Origin: Merluccius polli
Taxonomy: Eukaryota; Chordata; Actinopteri; Gadiformes; Merlucciidae
Assembly (NCBI GenBank): GCA_030340625.1
Contig: JAOPHQ010005450.1
Coordinates: 25,001 to 89,000 of the forward strand
DNA length: 64,000 bases
Reading direction: 5' to 3'
Below are positions 12,224-25,600 of this stretch, piece after piece. Within the stretch, counting starts at the first letter, position 1; each line of letters starts with the position of its first letter. The position numbers were made by a program, and so were the translations under genes. Below the pieces are notes generated by a model. That model was not told the DNA's origin, made no database searches, and saw only the letters and a list, made by a program, of their open reading frames with translations.

Positions 12224-12569
12224 CTGGGAGACGGAGAGAGTGAGTTTTAGTTTAGTTTAGTTTTTGTTTGAACCTTTGTATGGATGCTCAGCATCCATTG
12301 CTCTTTGTCAGTATAGCAATGCTATGTAGCCTAACCTTTATTTATATATTTATAACACAGGGCAGCTGGAGGAGAAAAAACACATAGGCTACAGGGTTAA
12401 ACCATGAACAGTAAATACTGAATCAAGTTCAATCACAGGAAGGAAGATTCTTTCAATGAGGCCACCAAGCGATTGTAGCACAGAATTTGTGAATGACCAA
12501 TGATTGGTTTGGGTCTAAGGCAGATAGGTGGGGAGGGGGGCGCAATGGACCACAGGGAAATGGACCCAC

Positions 12570-12690
12570 CGAGGAAGCGTACGATCCTGCGGAGAAGTGG
12601 GTTGAAGAAGCAGCAGTCAGCGCTCACAATGGTCTTCTCCTGAGCTCCATCCGTCTTCACCAAGAAGCTGGTCACCTCCCCGATCAGGAT
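12570..12690 (-). CDS. plppr2: PLPPR2 coding exon 3
   Basis: The exon has 121 bp: 40 codons plus one base of a split Gly codon. It starts ILIGEVTSFLVK, contains KTIVSADCCFFNPLLRR and ends IVRFL. The acceptor is TGTGTTAG, with AG at 12691-12692; the donor is GTGGGTCC, with GT at 12568-12569. It encodes the second membrane helix and the paired-Cys cytoplasmic loop (ADCCFFNPLLRRIVRFLG) typical of PLPPR proteins. In human PLPPR2 the same place reads SGACCRFSPPVRRLVRFLG. The exon joins in frame to 35875 upstream across a 23.2 kb intron and to 12223 downstream across a 346-bp intron. Confidence 0.93.
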
Positions 12691-12868
12691 CTAACACAGG
12701 GCCAGAGAGAGGGTGGTTTTCTTAATCGTGTTCAAATATTGGGAATTCAACAGTAATGCATGAATGTGTCCTAAATTGGAGAAAACATGCCATTATTATA
12801 ACATGTATTTTATAATAATGGCATTTTAAAATGATAATGTATTAATTTTTAAAAACAATACATTCAAA

Positions 12869-12869
<1 letters not shown>

Positions 12870-12934
<65 letters not shown>
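12870..12934. repeat. (TAA)n trinucleotide repeat
   Basis: About 21 units in the 23 kb intron. Confidence 0.97.
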
Positions 12935-15424
12935 GCAGAGGTCAAACTTAAAAAAAACTTTTATTGCGGCACCTGTTCAAATCCACTCCATAAAAGCTAG
13001 AAAAAAATCAATAAATCGAGGCGAGAGAGAGATAGAAGGGAGAGGAGAGAGAGAGAGAGCATCACATTACCTGGTCACATTATGGGACCAGGATTAAAGC
13101 TCAATCGGATTTGATTTTATTTCCATTCCCTTTGTAGTGCACTACAGAAAAAATGTTATGACAAGCTTTGATTACATTTCTCCCACGCACATTCACTTTG
13201 GCAGTTCACTCACTACTCAGCTCATTTTAATGCAGAGCCAAGCCTAATTCCTAACTCAGTCTCCAACAGTTAGCAGCACAGCAGGCAGTCTCCAGCCTCC
13301 AGTGTTTCAGTTAAACCCGTTTATTCTGTGTGTGTGGGTGTGTGTGTGTATAGCTGAGAATACATCAGCGGCCAATAAAGCCTTGTCCATATAGCCCGTC
13401 GCCGCCCATGTATGCTTGTTTCTGATGAGACTCATCTTCAGATTGTGGGAAGTGTCAAATCAGCAGCACCATGATACCTTCTAATGTCGACGGACATGAC
13501 TTTGCTGCACCCTGAGAAGCCGAGCAGCTAGACTCACCGCGGCGGTGACGGATGACGTCGGTGAAGACGACATCACAGAGGCTAGAGAGGATGGGAGGGC
13601 GAAGGAGGTGCTTGCGTTATTTATTTATTTGTATGTTGTTGTTGTTGTGGTGAGGGTTCGACCACTCATTGATGTGTGGGTGCAATGGCTTGACTGATTT
13701 CCTTCCGATTTGTTTTGGCGTCGGTGGTGTTTCACTCTTTTATCTGGAACAGAATAACCCTGATGTTGCATGAGCTAATGGTGAATTACAATAGAATAGA
13801 TTAGGGATGGATTAGGGAGTTCAGACAATATCACTATAATGAAGAACCATTATATGGGGGTATCGCAGTAACTATTATTATTAAAAGTATTTAAATGCAC
13901 TCATCAGATCACCAATTAAGTCCAATCATTTTTATTGAATATATCATTAACTAATAGTTTGTTGATACAGTTTTTATACATAATATGTCATGTATAAATG
14001 GACTTTAAGATGTTAGTGACACACACACACACACATCTCAAGAGTAATGTTTCCCTTACGGTGTGTAGAGCAAATTCACTTAGCCAACACACTACGTCTA
14101 TTTGCATTTCCCATTTCACTGCAAATATAATCACACAGCAGAAAGGTCAAAATAGTTGTCCCTGAAGCAGGTGATCGGTGACATTAACAATGTTAAGGTC
14201 ATGAAGGTTTACTATTATTATAAACATTTCCAGAAAGATCCAGAACAAAAAACACTCTTGCTAATAAACAAACAATCAACATGCCAAGAATTCAAGAACA
14301 ACTGTCTACAATGACTAAGAATAATGACGATAACCAAATCTCATATAATATAATATTTTGCCTGATGTTATGGTGTCATCAATAAAGCTCCTAACACAAA
14401 TGGTATTTCTTGACAGGGACATCGATTAAGGCTTTGAATGCCTCTTTTTTGAGCGTTTAAAGACTTGGAGAACAGGAGTATAGAGGAAAGAAGAGAAAAC
14501 AAATAGACATGACTCACAGGGAGAACTGCCAGCAGCCAGCCTGTGATTACAAAGCACTCTCACTGTGGACAAATCCCCATCAGAAACAGATCCATTTGAA
14601 CCTAATCTTATGATTTCTCTCACTGCAACAACATAATCAGCTTTGAGCACCACATTTAAAAACACACTACACATGTGTTTTTAAATGTTCACCGGCTCTC
14701 TGCCATGGCGTTTTCATGTTTTTTTTTTGTTTTGTTTTTAAGAATGTCCATAAACTATTATCAAAAAACCAAACACAAGCTATTTTAATTGTTGCACAGC
14801 TTTACATAGCAACAAAAATAATACAGAATGATAGAAGGATTAAGACCCACTAATGGTGTTTTTCCATACACATGTGCTGGCTTGGTTTGACTCGGTTTCT
14901 CTCGGCGCTTCAACCCAGCATGGCAGGGGTTTGCATCTCCATGACAACAGTGCTTTCCGCTTGAAGGTGTGTCTTTAACTGATGACGTGCTCAGTGGGTC
15001 GCAACACTGCAACCCGCTTGGAGGCGGGTCGGAGACGGTGGGAAGGTCCATCTCAGGCACGACTCAGCACGTTTAGACTGGTAATGGAAACGCAAATCAG
15101 CGCGGCGTGGTTTGACTCGGTGTGGCCAAAAGTGCCATGAATGTGAACAACATAATTATTGTACCTAAGAGAACAGAACAGTCTATTTTTTCATCATTAT
15201 TTTGGGTTATATTATGCATTAACATTGTGTAAATCATTAATGTGCACATGGAAAGTTCAGTATCAATCAAAAATAGCCAAATATCAATCAGCAATATTAA
15301 CATTAGCAGGTCAATAGGAACGGCAACACTATTAGCATATTAGCACGTCAATATCAGAATCAACACTATTAGCCTTAGCAGGCCAATATCAACAACGGCT
15401 TTGGGTTGTTTTTTGGGTTGAGTT

Positions 15425-15603
15425 TATTCCAGTGCTGCGGACTATGCTACCCAACAGTCTCTCCCCAGACCACGAGGGCTACATAAAGAGCGGCTTCAGT
15501 GGATCAAAGAGACCTTGTGGGGATCTACTTAGGTGCTTAGCCACAGGGCTTTATAGACTAGCAGCAGGATCCTAAAATCAATTCTATGACACATCAGGAG
15601 CCA
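15425..15603 (-). pseudogene. L2-like LINE reverse transcriptase C-terminal relic
   Basis: The minus strand reads WLLMCHRIDFRILLLVYKAL, matching the segment after the RT domain in L2/Rex-type LINEs (HWLPVxxRIDFKILLLVYKAL). Stops follow within 30 codons, and a shifted frame gives SLYVALVVWGETVG. It lies inside the PLPPR2 intron. Confidence 0.7.
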
Positions 15604-16254
15604 GTCTCTCTTTAGCCCAGGGGAGTTCAGGTCCATCCAAAGGCAACCAAAGAACAAGATGTCTGACTCTGATATTACTGAATTTGCCATGGGATATTAC
15701 AACTATTCAAAAACACCACAGCCCTCAGAGAATAAGTGGCAAGCATGATTGACTTCCAGCAAACAAGTACAGTGCATGCTTAGTATACACATCAAGTTGG
15801 TAATAATGTAGGAGTTACGTGTGTCAGATGAAACGTTGAGTGGAGTGAGTAGAGGAGTTGTGTTTTGTTTGTGTATTAATTATTTATAATAAAAATGTAA
15901 ATGAACATGCTTATGGGCTCAGACATGCAAGGCACACATTCTTGTAGGCCTATGGATGTTGAGAAAGATACACTGACAGGTGTACCGGAGGCTTGCCATC
16001 CCTATGGCAACCAGACTCCACAACTGCCCCATCATTAGCATCATCACCATTATGACGATAATACCAACCTATATCAAGGTTATAGGTTATAGGCCTCCGT
16101 AGCGACTTCAGGTGGCCTGTAGGGGACGGGGGCTTGGGGGGTCATTAAGGTAATTGGTTTACACCTATTGGCTGATGGCCTCCCTGCTATTTAAAGGAGA
16201 GCCAAACACCGACACCACTTGGAGATTGGTTTGCATTGGATGACTCCCTCTCTA

Positions 16255-16370
16255 GACTTCACTAGATCTTCACTAGTTTAGTCTATGAAAGCAGCAGACC
16301 ATAGTTAGTGTTATGAGCGACAGCTGTGTTTGTCCGAAGATGACACCTCTGTGAAAAGGGTCTATTGGCT
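16255..16370. repeat. Half-copy of the foldback element
   Basis: cttcactagtttagtctatg to gacacctctgtgaaaagggtct matches the right arm and spacer of the foldback at 41276-41559. Confidence 0.75.
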
Positions 16371-16375
16371 GTTAG

Positions 16376-16418
16376 GTTCAATAAGCGGAGGACACATCTG
16401 TCCTCCGCTTATTGGAAC
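16376..16418. repeat. Near-perfect DNA hairpin, 19-bp arms and 4-base loop
   Basis: The left arm gttcaataagcggaggaca and the right arm tgtcctccgcttattggaac are complementary except for one extra base; the loop is catc. It lies just beyond the foldback half-copy. Confidence 0.85.
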
Positions 16419-19400
16419 TGAATTGAAGGGGCGTTTACAGCCCTGCCCCAGAATGAACAAAACCTGAAAGCATTTTTTAAAGGCTGGGTCAGGGGATTTG
16501 GTTGAAAGTGCCAGTGAACCCAAAATCCTGTTTTTTAGTTTCCCTAGTATGTCTTCTATGATCTTCAACATAGTAATCTATTCCATTTTGTCACTGTTAC
16601 TAAAATAATGGAGTAATTCAGAAAAAAACAGATGTACATTTTTTTGTTTTTTTCAGAGGCACTTTGATGTCAAGACAAGGTGACACCAATGCGTGAGGGT
16701 ACGCTACGTTGTGTGTGTGTATGTGTGGAGCGCCGTCTGGGCAGCGGTTGATGTTGATGGCTGCGTCCGGGAGGGTTAAGCTTCTCAGACACTTATACTA
16801 AAACGCCACGGTGTGTGGCGCACTTCATATACAACATCGCTCATTATAACGCTCATACTCAATGACGTGTACTAGCTTAAAAAAAAGTATCACAAGGTGT
16901 TTTAATGAAGCTGAAATGGGGGGTTCACTTACACTTCAATCAGAGTGAGCCCTTCACTCTCTCTCTCCCTGACTCTCTCTTGGATGTTTGGTGGCCAGTT
17001 TTAGTCATGATGTAGTTTTGGTTATACATGAAATGTCCGTCCATCCGCACTACTTGTCCATTACACAATGCCTCCATCTCCACACACACCACTGTTTCTA
17101 CAGACTCCCACATCGCATGTCCTCATTATTATTTGTTGACATTAGACAAACCCAACACAGTTCATCTAGTTGGACAGAAACTAAATAATTTATTCTCCAA
17201 GTATATTAAAAGGGTGCCATTTTTCCAACTGAGCACGTTCAGAAAAAACAAACACATGAACTCGACACACCTGGAGCACAAAACAGCATTCAAAACAGCA
17301 CGAAACTCAAAATGAATGAATGATGATATTTTTAGCTTTAGCTCCTGAAAAATCATTCTGTCTGATCCAAGCCTGATATTGCCTGTTCATACTGCAGACC
17401 ACTTTGGTGTGTGGTCGTATTAACGTTTTCAGGTATTTCAGGTTTTTGAGGCATTGGAGCCACTATGCAACATTGAGCCACACAATCAGTGTACTTTATG
17501 CAGATGATTATGCAATACTGCGTGACACCTCGTAATCGCTCCTCTCATTGCTAATTCTCTCCGTTGGCTGCTTGATGTGTTCTTGCACACCTGTCTGCAC
17601 ACGTAACACATAAAGGTTGTCTGTTGTCAGAGACAGAATATCTCACACAGAGTCCCCCCACACACACACACTTCAACAGGTGTTTTGGAGTATGTGATTG
17701 ATATTACTTGGTTGTGGGGAGCCCTGTTGTTCCTGACATGCGTGTTCAATACCTTACTGAACCCTTCCGCCTCGGTGTGTCTGAATCAATAGCTGGTTTT
17801 ATCGGGACCTGAAGAAGTACTTTTTTTGTTTATATTGAGCCATTTATTTAAAGGTCTCCACTGTCCACTCAGATATTATTGATGTTGTTCATGGATAAAG
17901 GTTACCTCCTGCTGATTAGGCTACTTTATTCCTGTTACTCCCAATAAAATGTGATGTTTGACAGACAGCTTTTAAAATTGTTTCACTTAAAGGTGCTGTA
18001 GGTAAGATTTAAGAGCTATTATTTGATGTGTGAGAAATGGCATAGCTGTCTGTCAGTTATTTATGAGTGAAATGCGCTGTGAGACTGCGCCTCTGTATGA
18101 GCCAATTTTAGACTCATTTCTGACCAATCAGGCATCTTTTCTGTGATTGATTCGGGGGAATCCATCTTGCCTGTCAATCACTGAAATGCAATACTTCTCA
18201 ATGGCGGAGAAATGTAGGGAGGGAGGGAGGGAGGGAGGGGACGTTTTTCTGGTTGTTATTTAAAAAATTAAAAATGTCAAAACTTTCTCTCTTCCACTCT
18301 TTTCTGCTCTCTCTTTACAACTCTCGAATGTTACCAAGAACAATGACAAACTTATCTTCAGGTTTGTTGTTACGTGACCACTTCCTGTGTACAATTGCCT
18401 TCTTAAGAAGCACTGCAGTTTTCTTGTTTTTTTATGGCAGTATGTACGACTACAATTGCCACAGAAGAACCTCATGTTGAATGACTGCAGATAAAAGCCA
18501 ATGGTCATTAAGGCAAACATGTGCCTGTACTGTTATTTTCTGTCTTCAGTTAACGTAAAATATGTCAATGTGATGAATGTGGCAATATAGATTAGGAAGA
18601 GGAACAGGAAGTAGTGTGTTACAGAGTAGGTCTGTCTGGTTGTCCACCGGTGTCAATTTTGGAGAATTTAATAAAATTACCATGTTAATAAAATATGTGA
18701 TATAAAACAGGGAAAGGAACATGCTATTCAATCATATCATCTTTTCTAATCTGTAAATTAACCCTTTTAAACTAAATCAGCTGTTATTGGTCAAACAGGC
18801 CCTTTAATTCATACACTCCTACCATACTCAGCCTAAGTCAATAAGGAATTGACCAAAGCTACTTGTTCACTACATACACTAATGGCGAGTCTTGCACACA
18901 AACAAACAGAAACAGCATTGGTCAATACTGTGTAGCAATGCGATGCACTCGTTTTAATGAGCAGCAAAGATACAATATTTGTCAGAAAATCTATTTTTCC
19001 CATTAGAGACATCTATCATGTTTCTAATTGTGTCGATAAAGCAGAAAATTAGGTTTCGAACAACGAAACAATGGTGCTTGCTATAATATATTTGTTATTG
19101 GGTTGTGATTAGTTTGTTGCCTTAACTATTGTTCCGTTTGAGTATTGTACATTTATAGAGGGAAACAACAAGTGGAAAACACAATGGATGTCTCCCATTA
19201 AATATAAGATTAAATCCAATGCTCTAGTGATAGAACTTGTTTTATCTGGATTATGGGGTTATAATGATATCCAAGTCTAATTAGACTATTATACAATTAG
19301 ACTTTGTATACTTGCTCTAATAAATGTATGTATGTTAATGTATTCAATCACAGCACAGCGGTTATAAATTGCAATTTTCAGAGGGACTTTCTTTCTACCC

Positions 19401-19728
19401 ATTCATTCAGACAGATACATGTATGTATATGAAGTAAGAGCAGAACAAAGAAAGTCTAGATTTAAAAAGTTGGGGAACAAGAATAAGACAGTAGGAGAGA
19501 GAGTCAGGAAGAAAGAGGGATGGAGGATGAAGGGAGGATTTGAGACAAGGAGGAGTTGAAAGCTGGATGGCAGGAGAGAGGAAGGAAGATGAATAGTCTG
19601 TCAGGTCCTCAGGGAGCAGTCAAGATCACATCCGGGTGAGATTCTCTGGGAAGAGAGACACAGTGTGTCACAGAAGTGGCAATGAGGCAATACTAAAATC
19701 TAGGCATGCTTTTGACATTGACAACTGA

Positions 19729-19731
<3 letters not shown>

Positions 19732-19827
<96 letters not shown>

Positions 19828-19943
19828 AAATGCGTGTGCATGTGCATGTGTCTGCGTTTGTCTGTGTATGTACGTGTGTGTGTGTGTGTGCACATATGTG
19901 TGTCCGTGTCTACGTTTATCCGTGTGTTTTGTGTGTGTGTGCG
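19732..19943. repeat. Interrupted (TG)n, about 210 bp
   Basis: TG with CGCG, CATG and cgtgtctacg interruptions. Confidence 0.96.
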
Positions 19944-21411
19944 TGCCCTAAAGTAGGAGAATGCTGACAAACGAGGACAATGAGGATCAAGTGGAGAGAA
20001 AGGCACAGACAGGAGCTCAGTGAGAGCACATCTCCACAGCACCGCAGGCACTTTAACACATCACTTCCACCTCGCCTTCCATCGCCTGGCAACACATTCA
20101 TAAGGCGACTAATCACTTTCTTAATATTGAATATATATATATATATATATATATCCTGTGCCAGTGTCATAACTATTAAAACTTTTTTATCGTTTTTTAG
20201 CTATCAGAGAAGAAAGAAGGATGTGAATCCTGATTATCCACTGATCCATACATTGACACAATCTGATGCTGAAAAAAAGGTAAAAAGGGAGATTAAATCA
20301 GAGGAGGCGCCGTGAAAAATTAAAACAAATGAATGTGGTGATGAACCTAACTCCAGTATCCACTGAAGGAAACTCTTTGAGCAGCCCCCTGAAGAACTTG
20401 TACATAAGTACAACATGAACCTGTACCTCCAGAGCTGGAGCAACCATCTGAGTCCTTGACTCCAGAACTAGAGCAATCCCTTGAGCCTCAATCTCAAACA
20501 CTGGAGCAACCACTTGCTTCCTCCACTCCCTTCCCCACTTCCTCTAATGACATGGATCATTTATCTCTCTCTCTAGTATGGAAGCAATCTAAGTTCAGCT
20601 AGCCTGCACATTTTAAACATCTTATCCTGTTTTTTACACAGTTTTCTAACTTAAAAATAGCTAAAAGCAAAATACTATTTCTGCTACTAATAATAGTTCA
20701 TAGTATCATTATTGTTATTGCTGAAGGAATCACATTTAATCAATATTTGTGGGCTGTAGTGATATGTGTCATTCAGTGTATCAAAATATTGTCATACAGT
20801 ATAACACCAGTATTTTATATTAAAATACCATAACTTTGTTATGTTGATTCAGAGACACAAAAACAAATTTCAATTATGAAAAATGGGCATAAAATTACAT
20901 ATTTATATACGGAACGACATTTTACTAGGGTGCATTCATATGAATCACAATAAAAATGAATTATTGGCTTTATTCTTAAATATAACTAATATAAGGGCAT
21001 AGGGGACACTCCAATGAACATAAAAAAAGCCTTAGGGAATTGTAATTGCTGTTTTATATTTTTGCTACTTTGAAAATCGGTCTTTGACCCATATATATAT
21101 AATGACATGCCGAAGATAATGAGATGAATTTAACATTAATTTTTCACTAGGAACTTTTTATTACATAAATATATACATACCCAGCATATTCCTCTATGAC
21201 ACTCATTAGAGCGACATCAGCACCTCACGCTCTGTTACCTCCAATATGCCTCTTATCTTTACTTACAGGTATAAACAACACAGATGACATCCAGATCATC
21301 CCTAACATATACAATTAAGATTCTACATTTTAAAATGTTTCAGTTTGCACCTGCAGCTTTCAGATTTTCACCATATCCGTGGTATTTGCAATCTCTGAGA
21401 ATGGGTGGAGA

Positions 21412-22414
21412 CAGAGCCGTTTCTAGCTTTTTGGGGGCCCTATGCAAAATTGGGGGGCACTATTTTGTGAAACTATGGTAGAGGGGATTCCAAACCGTCT
21501 AAGGTGGTCCGGGGGCATGCATTTAACATTTAAATGCATCAATCTGGTGCACTTTAAGTGGAAAAGATCTAGATCTGTGAACAACTTTTCTTTTCTCTCA
21601 TATTTAAATCAAACATCTCAAGTTGACCCCAGCAATTTAAACCTACAGAAAATGATAATAAATGGGAAACACTGGGGCTTCCCTACATCAAGAAACTCCT
21701 AAAAACCGGATTTACCGAATCTGCATTATAACATCTCCCAAATGTGCATACATGAGACAGATGATGCATTTCCCTTAAAATGTTTTTTACATTTTAGTAA
21801 CACATTTGCTAAGGAATCAACATTTAGGCAAACACTGCAACTGATGAATACATATGTACGTACATATGTACAATACATAAGTTGCGGTTAATATGTAATG
21901 TTGAAGTTAATTTGCTCAAGACACAGCTCCCCTATCCATTGCAGTGTCTTATAATAACGTTTAAAGATTTTTTATATCCTATATATACATACATACATAC
22001 ATACATACATACAGGTGCATATATATATACAGTGGTTAAATTGGGCCGGGGCTCACATAGGGGCTCAGCCCCGGCACATAGCCCAAGCCTGCCTGCAATC
22101 GCACAGAAATCCTCCGGTAGCACCCCCCCCCCGCTCAACAATCGCGCAATAGAAATCCTCCCATTTTTGATTTTGAGGCCCGGCCCTGCCCCGGACTCCC
22201 CTAGATAGAGCCCCCCCACATAACAAATCCCAATTTAACCCCTGTATACGTATATACATATAGATGCTTTCACTCAACACACAAGGGCGCTTGGCTACCA
22301 AGAGAGATAAAAAAATGTTTAATAAGAAGGCTAAAATGGCAGCTTGGGGGCCCCCTGGTGGCTTCATGGGCCCTATGCAACCGCATAGTCCGCATATAGC
22401 AAGAAATGGCCCTG
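21412..22414. mobile_element. 1.0 kb hAT-type nonautonomous transposon
   Basis: The termini cagagccgtttct and agaaatggccctg are inverted repeats of the hAT type (CAGRG...). The flanking octamers ggtggaga (21404-21411) and ggcagaga (22415-22422) match at 6 of 8 positions, an aged 8-bp target duplication. The body has ggggccctatgcaa motifs repeated near both ends and no transposase ORF. A second, smaller element is nested at 22030-22244. Confidence 0.8.
22030..22244. mobile_element. 215-bp MITE nested in the hAT element
   Basis: The ends cagtggttaaattggg and cccaatttaacccctg are inverted repeats. The flanks tatatata and tatacgta (6 of 8) fit an 8-bp hAT duplication, although the TA-rich context weakens this. 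The interior is C-rich (ccggactcccctagatagag). Confidence 0.75.
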
Positions 22415-22899
22415 GGCAGAGACATAGAGGCCATGGTTTACATTGCTTTGGATTAGGGATGCTAACGATTAATGGACGATCGATTCATTGGTCGTTAAGA
22501 ATTTGATTGAACAGGTGAAATTTTATCAATCTACTAGTTGTGTTTCAATGACTCGCATTCACAACCAGAGGACACATCTCAGAGTCTGGAAGAAGAGAGG
22601 CAACATTGGAAAATGAAGCGGGCAAAGTTGTTTTTGAGTCTTTTTTTAAGACTATATGTTAGCACATTATTTTTATGAACGCGCTCCGCATGTCAATTAA
22701 CGTTATATTCAATGTGTTTAATATGTCGAGGCCTCTACATCTTTATATGTTTCATAGGCTATGCAATGCTGTGAGGCAATAAGCAATATGTTGCTGTGGA
22801 AATAAAGCTTTAATTGAGGGGAAAAAAAGCATTTGGTATTGTTTGGTATAATATAAGCAACATTTTAATGTTTTTTTTAATTGCGATTAATCGATTGAT

Positions 22900-22945
22900 A
22901 GATAGATAAACCTTTATTGCCCCAAGGGGAATTTGTCTTACACTT
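22900..22945. repeat. Dispersed fish repeat tail (ctttattgccccaaggggaa)
   Basis: The motif ctttattgccccaaggggaa is a form of the ctttattgatccccaagggg repeat seen across teleost genomes; the parent element is not identifiable here. Confidence 0.5.
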
Positions 22946-23977
22946 GGGAGCCACATATAAGCATACAAAAAAACAGCACAATAAGCACAAACCTGTGCAC
23001 ATACAGACACAGACAATGATAGACAAAATTACACAGAATAGAACATACAGTATAAAAATATAAAAGCTACACATAAACATAAACATGCAAAGTGCATAGT
23101 GCATACTTAGGGTGGCTCTCTACCTGGATTCAACCTGTTATGCAACTGAATACTCCTTGGCACAAGAGATGTCAGTGCTCTGTTAGTTTTAACATGAGGC
23201 ATTATAGCACAGACCCAAGGGGAGAGGGGAATACTCTGGGAAGAGAGGGTGAGATGGATCATCCAGTATCCTCAAGGCCAAATTAATTGTATATTCATCA
23301 GTAATTTGTGTAACGCTTTTCACCCAATTTTGTTACCTTGTCCAGATTGATTGATTGATTGATCGTTAATGTTACCAATGATCGATTAAGGAAAGTGCTT
23401 ACAATTTGCTACCTTACTTTGGATAATGCAGAGAATCATGTTTGATAATAGAAATGAAAGGTCTAGGACTCTTACAATGGTAAGAAAAGTAGACACAGCA
23501 TGGCAATGTTTCAGATACATTTGCATATGAAGTCCTCTTGCTTTATATTGGTTGAGGATAGCTGACGTCTGAGCTAAGCACGTGACTTCACGTGAGATTC
23601 GGGCACGCTAGATTGAATGTAGCATACACGATCTCTGAAGGCCTACATCTCTCACACAACCATTCCAGCCTGTTTAGACGGAGAAAACATCTCTCAAGAG
23701 AACAGATGGTTCCCTTGTATAGCGATCTTTTTCTCAGCAGGAATGATGAGCAAGTAATTATAAATCATACATAGAAAACACACACAAATGGAAAAAGCCG
23801 AATTGAGTTGTTTGTTGTGGTTTCGTCAACACCACAGGTAGTCTCCACTAAACATGAAATGTAACTCTTGAAAGAAAGCAGGATTTAAATTACATCGGCC
23901 CTCTCTTTTTACTAGCGTAAAATGCAATTTAATGTTATAAAACATAACAAACCCACAAAAACAGCCTCACACAAGCG

Positions 23978-24050
23978 TACATTTACATTTGCATTTAGCA
24001 GATGCTTTTGTCCAAAGCGCCTTACAATAAGTACATTTGTTAGGAGAAAG
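23978..24050. repeat. Dispersed fish repeat (tttagcagatgcttttgtcc)
   Basis: acatttacatttgcatttag followed by cagatgcttttgtccaaagc and gccttacaataagtac is a repeat found throughout teleost genomes. Confidence 0.6.
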
Positions 24051-25479
24051 TGCAACAGTAAATCGCTATCAGTAGAGTCAGGATTTCACAAGAACGAGTT
24101 TCAAGCAAGTTAACCCATTACTAGAATACAAAGGAGATAAGTGCGAAAATACCAAGTGCAGAATATCAAAGTAGGAGCCAGGACCGAGAGAGAGAGAGAG
24201 TGAGTGAGTGACTGAGTGAGTGAGTAAGAGAGAGAGTGAGAGAGATTCTGCCTGTAACACACATTAAGCCACGGACCCACTACACGATTTTCAAAATCGT
24301 AAGACTGCTGTACCGTTCATACTATACAACTTGCTGTCTTGTAATCGTGAGGCTTTCAGTCGTTGTGCTGTTCTGACTATGTGACTAATCGGCGACAGGT
24401 GGTCACACATTACACGATCCTTCACCAGGAGAAATCCTCAACGGGTGTCTCTGGTCTCCAAAGTACGTTTTGTCACGAAAACACACGTGAGAAGTGACAC
24501 GGGAAATGACGCGATACATGTGTTGTTGTACTACAGTTCCTCCCCTGGGTTTCGCGGGTTTCCGCTCAGCCTGTGTCATCTTGGCTGTAGTGCGTCGACG
24601 TCATTGACATAGTAGTCAACTCACTCATGATGTGCTCGCCGACATGTCCAGATATTTAGCCTGCCAGATATCTGTCGAGTCACTTTGATCGCGTTGTTGA
24701 TAGTTCACACATAACCATCGAGTGCCGATTTGCGAGCCCCGACAGAACGCCAATTTGCCTCCAATTTGGGTTTTTTGTTGGCGAGCTCCTGAATTTGTTG
24801 GTGAGCAGAAAATTGGGCTTAACATTGTGCAGTGTGTACTCGGCATTAGGGACACTTCAATTCCGTGCGTTTGGCCCTTGTGGCCCCAGCATAGCACAGT
24901 GTACCGGGACTGCTTGGCAAAGCTTGGCCTGGGACTGACTAAGGAGCCCGCAGTCGTTTAGAAGAGATGAATCGTGGAGGTGGTGGAAGTTGGAGTTGAT
25001 GGTGGAGGTGCTGCAACTACCTAACCAAACTGAGGTGCCACAGCACCAATTGTACGCGCCTCAACTTTAACTACGACCGGACTCTGCCCATGTCATTTAG
25101 CCCATGTCATTGATCAGTCCCAGGCTGAGTTGACAGCTAGAAGTTTATCAGCACCTGAAGCTGCTCCAAATTCTGACCGTGAGTGAATATCAGTTAGTAA
25201 GTACTTGTGCAAATGGAATGACACTTAATATTTGGTTAAGTTCATGTTTGATGAATGTTTCAGCCAGGACAGATTGTTACGATGGTTTGATCACCCAGTA
25301 TTTGATTCTGTGTTTACACGCCACTGCGCATGCTCACGGTCTTGGAGACTGAGAGGCGTGCTGTTAGAATTATAGCAAAGTATTACTTAGCGAAGATGGT
25401 GGCTTTATGTTAGGCTACCGACTGAACGCTGTATTAAGAATTCAGCAATTCCCTAATTTCACAATTTCTGACTCAGACA

Positions 25480-25600
25480 CTGGCAAGTTTTCTGAAAGAG
25501 GAGCATTTGGTGGACCGTGGACCCATTCCACCATACTTGTACAAACCCAAGTACTCTGCAGAAGAAATTAAAGTCAGACTGGCGGGGAGGGTTGATTGAG
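25480..25600 (+). pseudogene. Possible protein-coding relic (FLKEEHLVDRGPIPPYLYKP)
   Basis: A short open stretch reads FLKEEHLVDRGPIPPYLYKP then KYSAEEIKVRLAGRVD before a stop. The pattern PYLYxP...EE resembles a conserved segment of multi-copy, transposon-linked fish proteins, but I cannot name the family with confidence. Confidence 0.25.

Noticed and set aside
20200..20315. Exon-like ORF YQRRKKDVNPDYPLIHTLTQ
   Set aside because: No homologue recognised and no supported splice partner.
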